64,000 nt of DNA, taken from the NCBI GenBank assembly GCA_015499995.1, contig JADNRV010000046.1, positions 186,001-250,000 of the forward strand. Direction: 5' to 3'. Below are positions 62,899 through 64,000 of the stretch, in pieces. The translations under genes were made by a program, and so were the position numbers. The DNA comes from Flammula alnicola. Lineage: Eukaryota > Basidiomycota > Agaricomycetes > Agaricales > Strophariaceae. Position 1 is the first letter of the stretch; each line of letters starts with the position of its first letter. The notes under the pieces are model-generated. The model did not search any database. It saw only the letters and a list, made by a program, of their open reading frames with translations, and had not been told where the DNA came from.

Positions 62899-64000
62899 AT
62901 GCGTCCACCAGCCGTGCATCACATATGCCAGTCATTGGCACGCACACCGCCAGTCACGAGATGTCGACGCCGAAAACTCAGTGTTTTGGCTCAACAAGTT
63001 GAACGTGCTATTAGGTCGCGACCGGAACCCATTCCAATCGAACATGATTCACCCACTACCCGACAGCGACCAGACCCGTACATTTTCGTCGCTTCAGAGC
63101 TCACCCACATTCGAAATAACATGCTGAACCTCCTCGGTGCTGCGCACCCGGGCCTCGCTGGAATGGCAGAATACTACTTCCTACATCCCTCAAAACAGCT
63201 GCGCTCTCTACTTGTGCTACTATTCGCGCGTGCGACCAATGGACTGGGTCGACATTGGGAACGAAAAGACTGGGACGCTGCGTGCGAATCGAGTTCGGGC
63301 CAGTCGGAAGAGCTGAACGACCTCTGACCCTCTCGAGTGTTCTCAATGAGTGGAACATGAGCATGCAGGACGACACGGCCTCCTTCGAGTCAGTATTCAT
63401 GCTGCAACGGTCAATACCACGTCCAGATCCACCCACCCCACCATCCTCGTCGCGACTTGCCCATAACATTTCCCCGCGTCTCGTTTCGCCACTGCTGCTG
63501 CCATCCCAAATACGCTTAGCGCAAATCGTAGAAATGATTCATGTCGCTTCCCAACTGCACGACGCTATCGTTCCAACTCCAGAACAGGATAAGCACGGCT
63601 TCGGAAACAAACTTTCCATTCTGGGTGGAGACTTCCTGCTTGGACGCGCCAGCACGGCTCTGTCGCGATTAGGAGAGAGGGAGGTCACGGAGCTTGTATC
63701 CGGTGTGATATCGAACCTGGTGGAAGGAGAGTTTCTGCGTATGGAGGAAATCAGGACTCCCGAGCTGGGTCTTATAGAAGGACCTACAACTCTGCCGGCT
63801 GCGTGGGAACTATATCTCCGGAAGACATATTTGAAGACAGCAAGCCTGATGGCAAAGGGTGCTCGCTCTGCTGTTATTCTTGGGGGCTGTCAAGATGGCG
63901 ACATATGGAAGGAGGCAGCATACGCTTATGGCCGGAATTTGGGTATCGCGTACCAAGTGAGTGGTTTGAACAAATGGCGACGGAGATAGAAGCTAATGCC
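62899..64000 (+). CDS. Trans-prenyl diphosphate synthase-like subunit lacking the first Asp-rich motif; 3' end outside window
   Basis: Related to mitochondrial long-chain prenyl diphosphate synthases of ubiquinone synthesis (Coq1/Dps1). Start MRPPAVHHICQSLAR opens an Arg-rich presequence. The synthase fold follows: LTHIRNNMLNLLGAAHPGL, AEYYFLHPSKQLRSLLVLL, QIRLAQIVEMIHVASQLHD, FGNKLSILGGDFLLGRASTA and SGVISNLVEGEFLRMEEI. Active enzymes have DDxxD after the HVASLLH helix; here it reads HDAIVPTP, so the metal-binding Asp residues are lost. That resembles the non-catalytic partner Dlp1/PDSS2, though the rest is closer to Coq1. The frame changes near 63245-63330: either a 56-nt intron (63248..63303, donor GTCGAC) or one missing base at about 63323. 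The last exon seen ends at 63956. The second Asp-rich motif would lie outside the window. Confidence 0.82.

Overview
This is nuclear DNA of a filamentous fungus, most likely an agaricomycete basidiomycete. Nearly every gene is cut by many phase-consistent introns of about 45-65 nt with GT..AG ends, the gene set is eukaryotic (THO, ESCRT, SM protein, Rab, Ski helicase), and several proteins have families or architectures I associate with basidiomycetes (DUF4246 protein, HOL1-type MFS carrier, RasGEF with an SH3 domain, DUF221 channel with a Ser/Thr-rich ectodomain). Exons were joined by hand from reading frame, splice sites and family conservation. Where the summed exon lengths close exactly in frame I say so.

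Layout. 1-13 kb: 3' part of a DUF4246 gene, an MFS transporter, UDP-glucose 4-epimerase, THO subunit THOC1 head-to-head with a small acidic protein, a FHIT-type HIT hydrolase and an F-box protein. 13.8-28.8 kb: a secreted acid-sphingomyelinase-like phosphodiesterase, a small unknown protein, a large CSC1/DUF221 membrane channel, the SM protein SLY1 and a mitochondrial Bax-inhibitor/GHITM-like membrane protein. 29-38.3 kb: a Mei2-like RRM protein, RAB5, an SH3-RasGEF and ESCRT-III factor IST1. 38.3-45.1 kb: a gene-poor stretch, a SAM methyltransferase, then a repeat cluster. 45.1-64 kb: SKI2 helicase, a homeodomain-like factor, an unknown low-complexity ORF, a 3-kb gap, two head-to-head WD40 genes (DCAF11-like and TBL1/SIF2-like), a possible Roadblock-fold protein, and the 5' part of a trans-prenyl diphosphate synthase subunit.

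The most striking features are these. (1) A 395-bp hAT-like MITE has 141-bp inverted arms and an 8-bp target duplication. It sits inside the second copy of a 138-bp tandem repeat, so the uninterrupted neighbour serves as an empty-site control. (2) A perfect 50-bp palindrome lies exactly where the third repeat copy stops. (3) RAB5 carries a one-base frameshift, a GC-AG intron and a 6-nt microexon. (4) Two further GC-AG introns are needed to keep conserved protein sequence. (5) The prenyl synthase lacks the first Asp-rich catalytic motif.

Functionally, RAB5, SLY1, IST1 and possibly the Roadblock-like protein act in membrane traffic, and THOC1 and SKI2 in RNA export and decay. These look like ordinary scattered housekeeping genes. 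I see no biosynthetic cluster, CRISPR array, rRNA or convincing tRNA.
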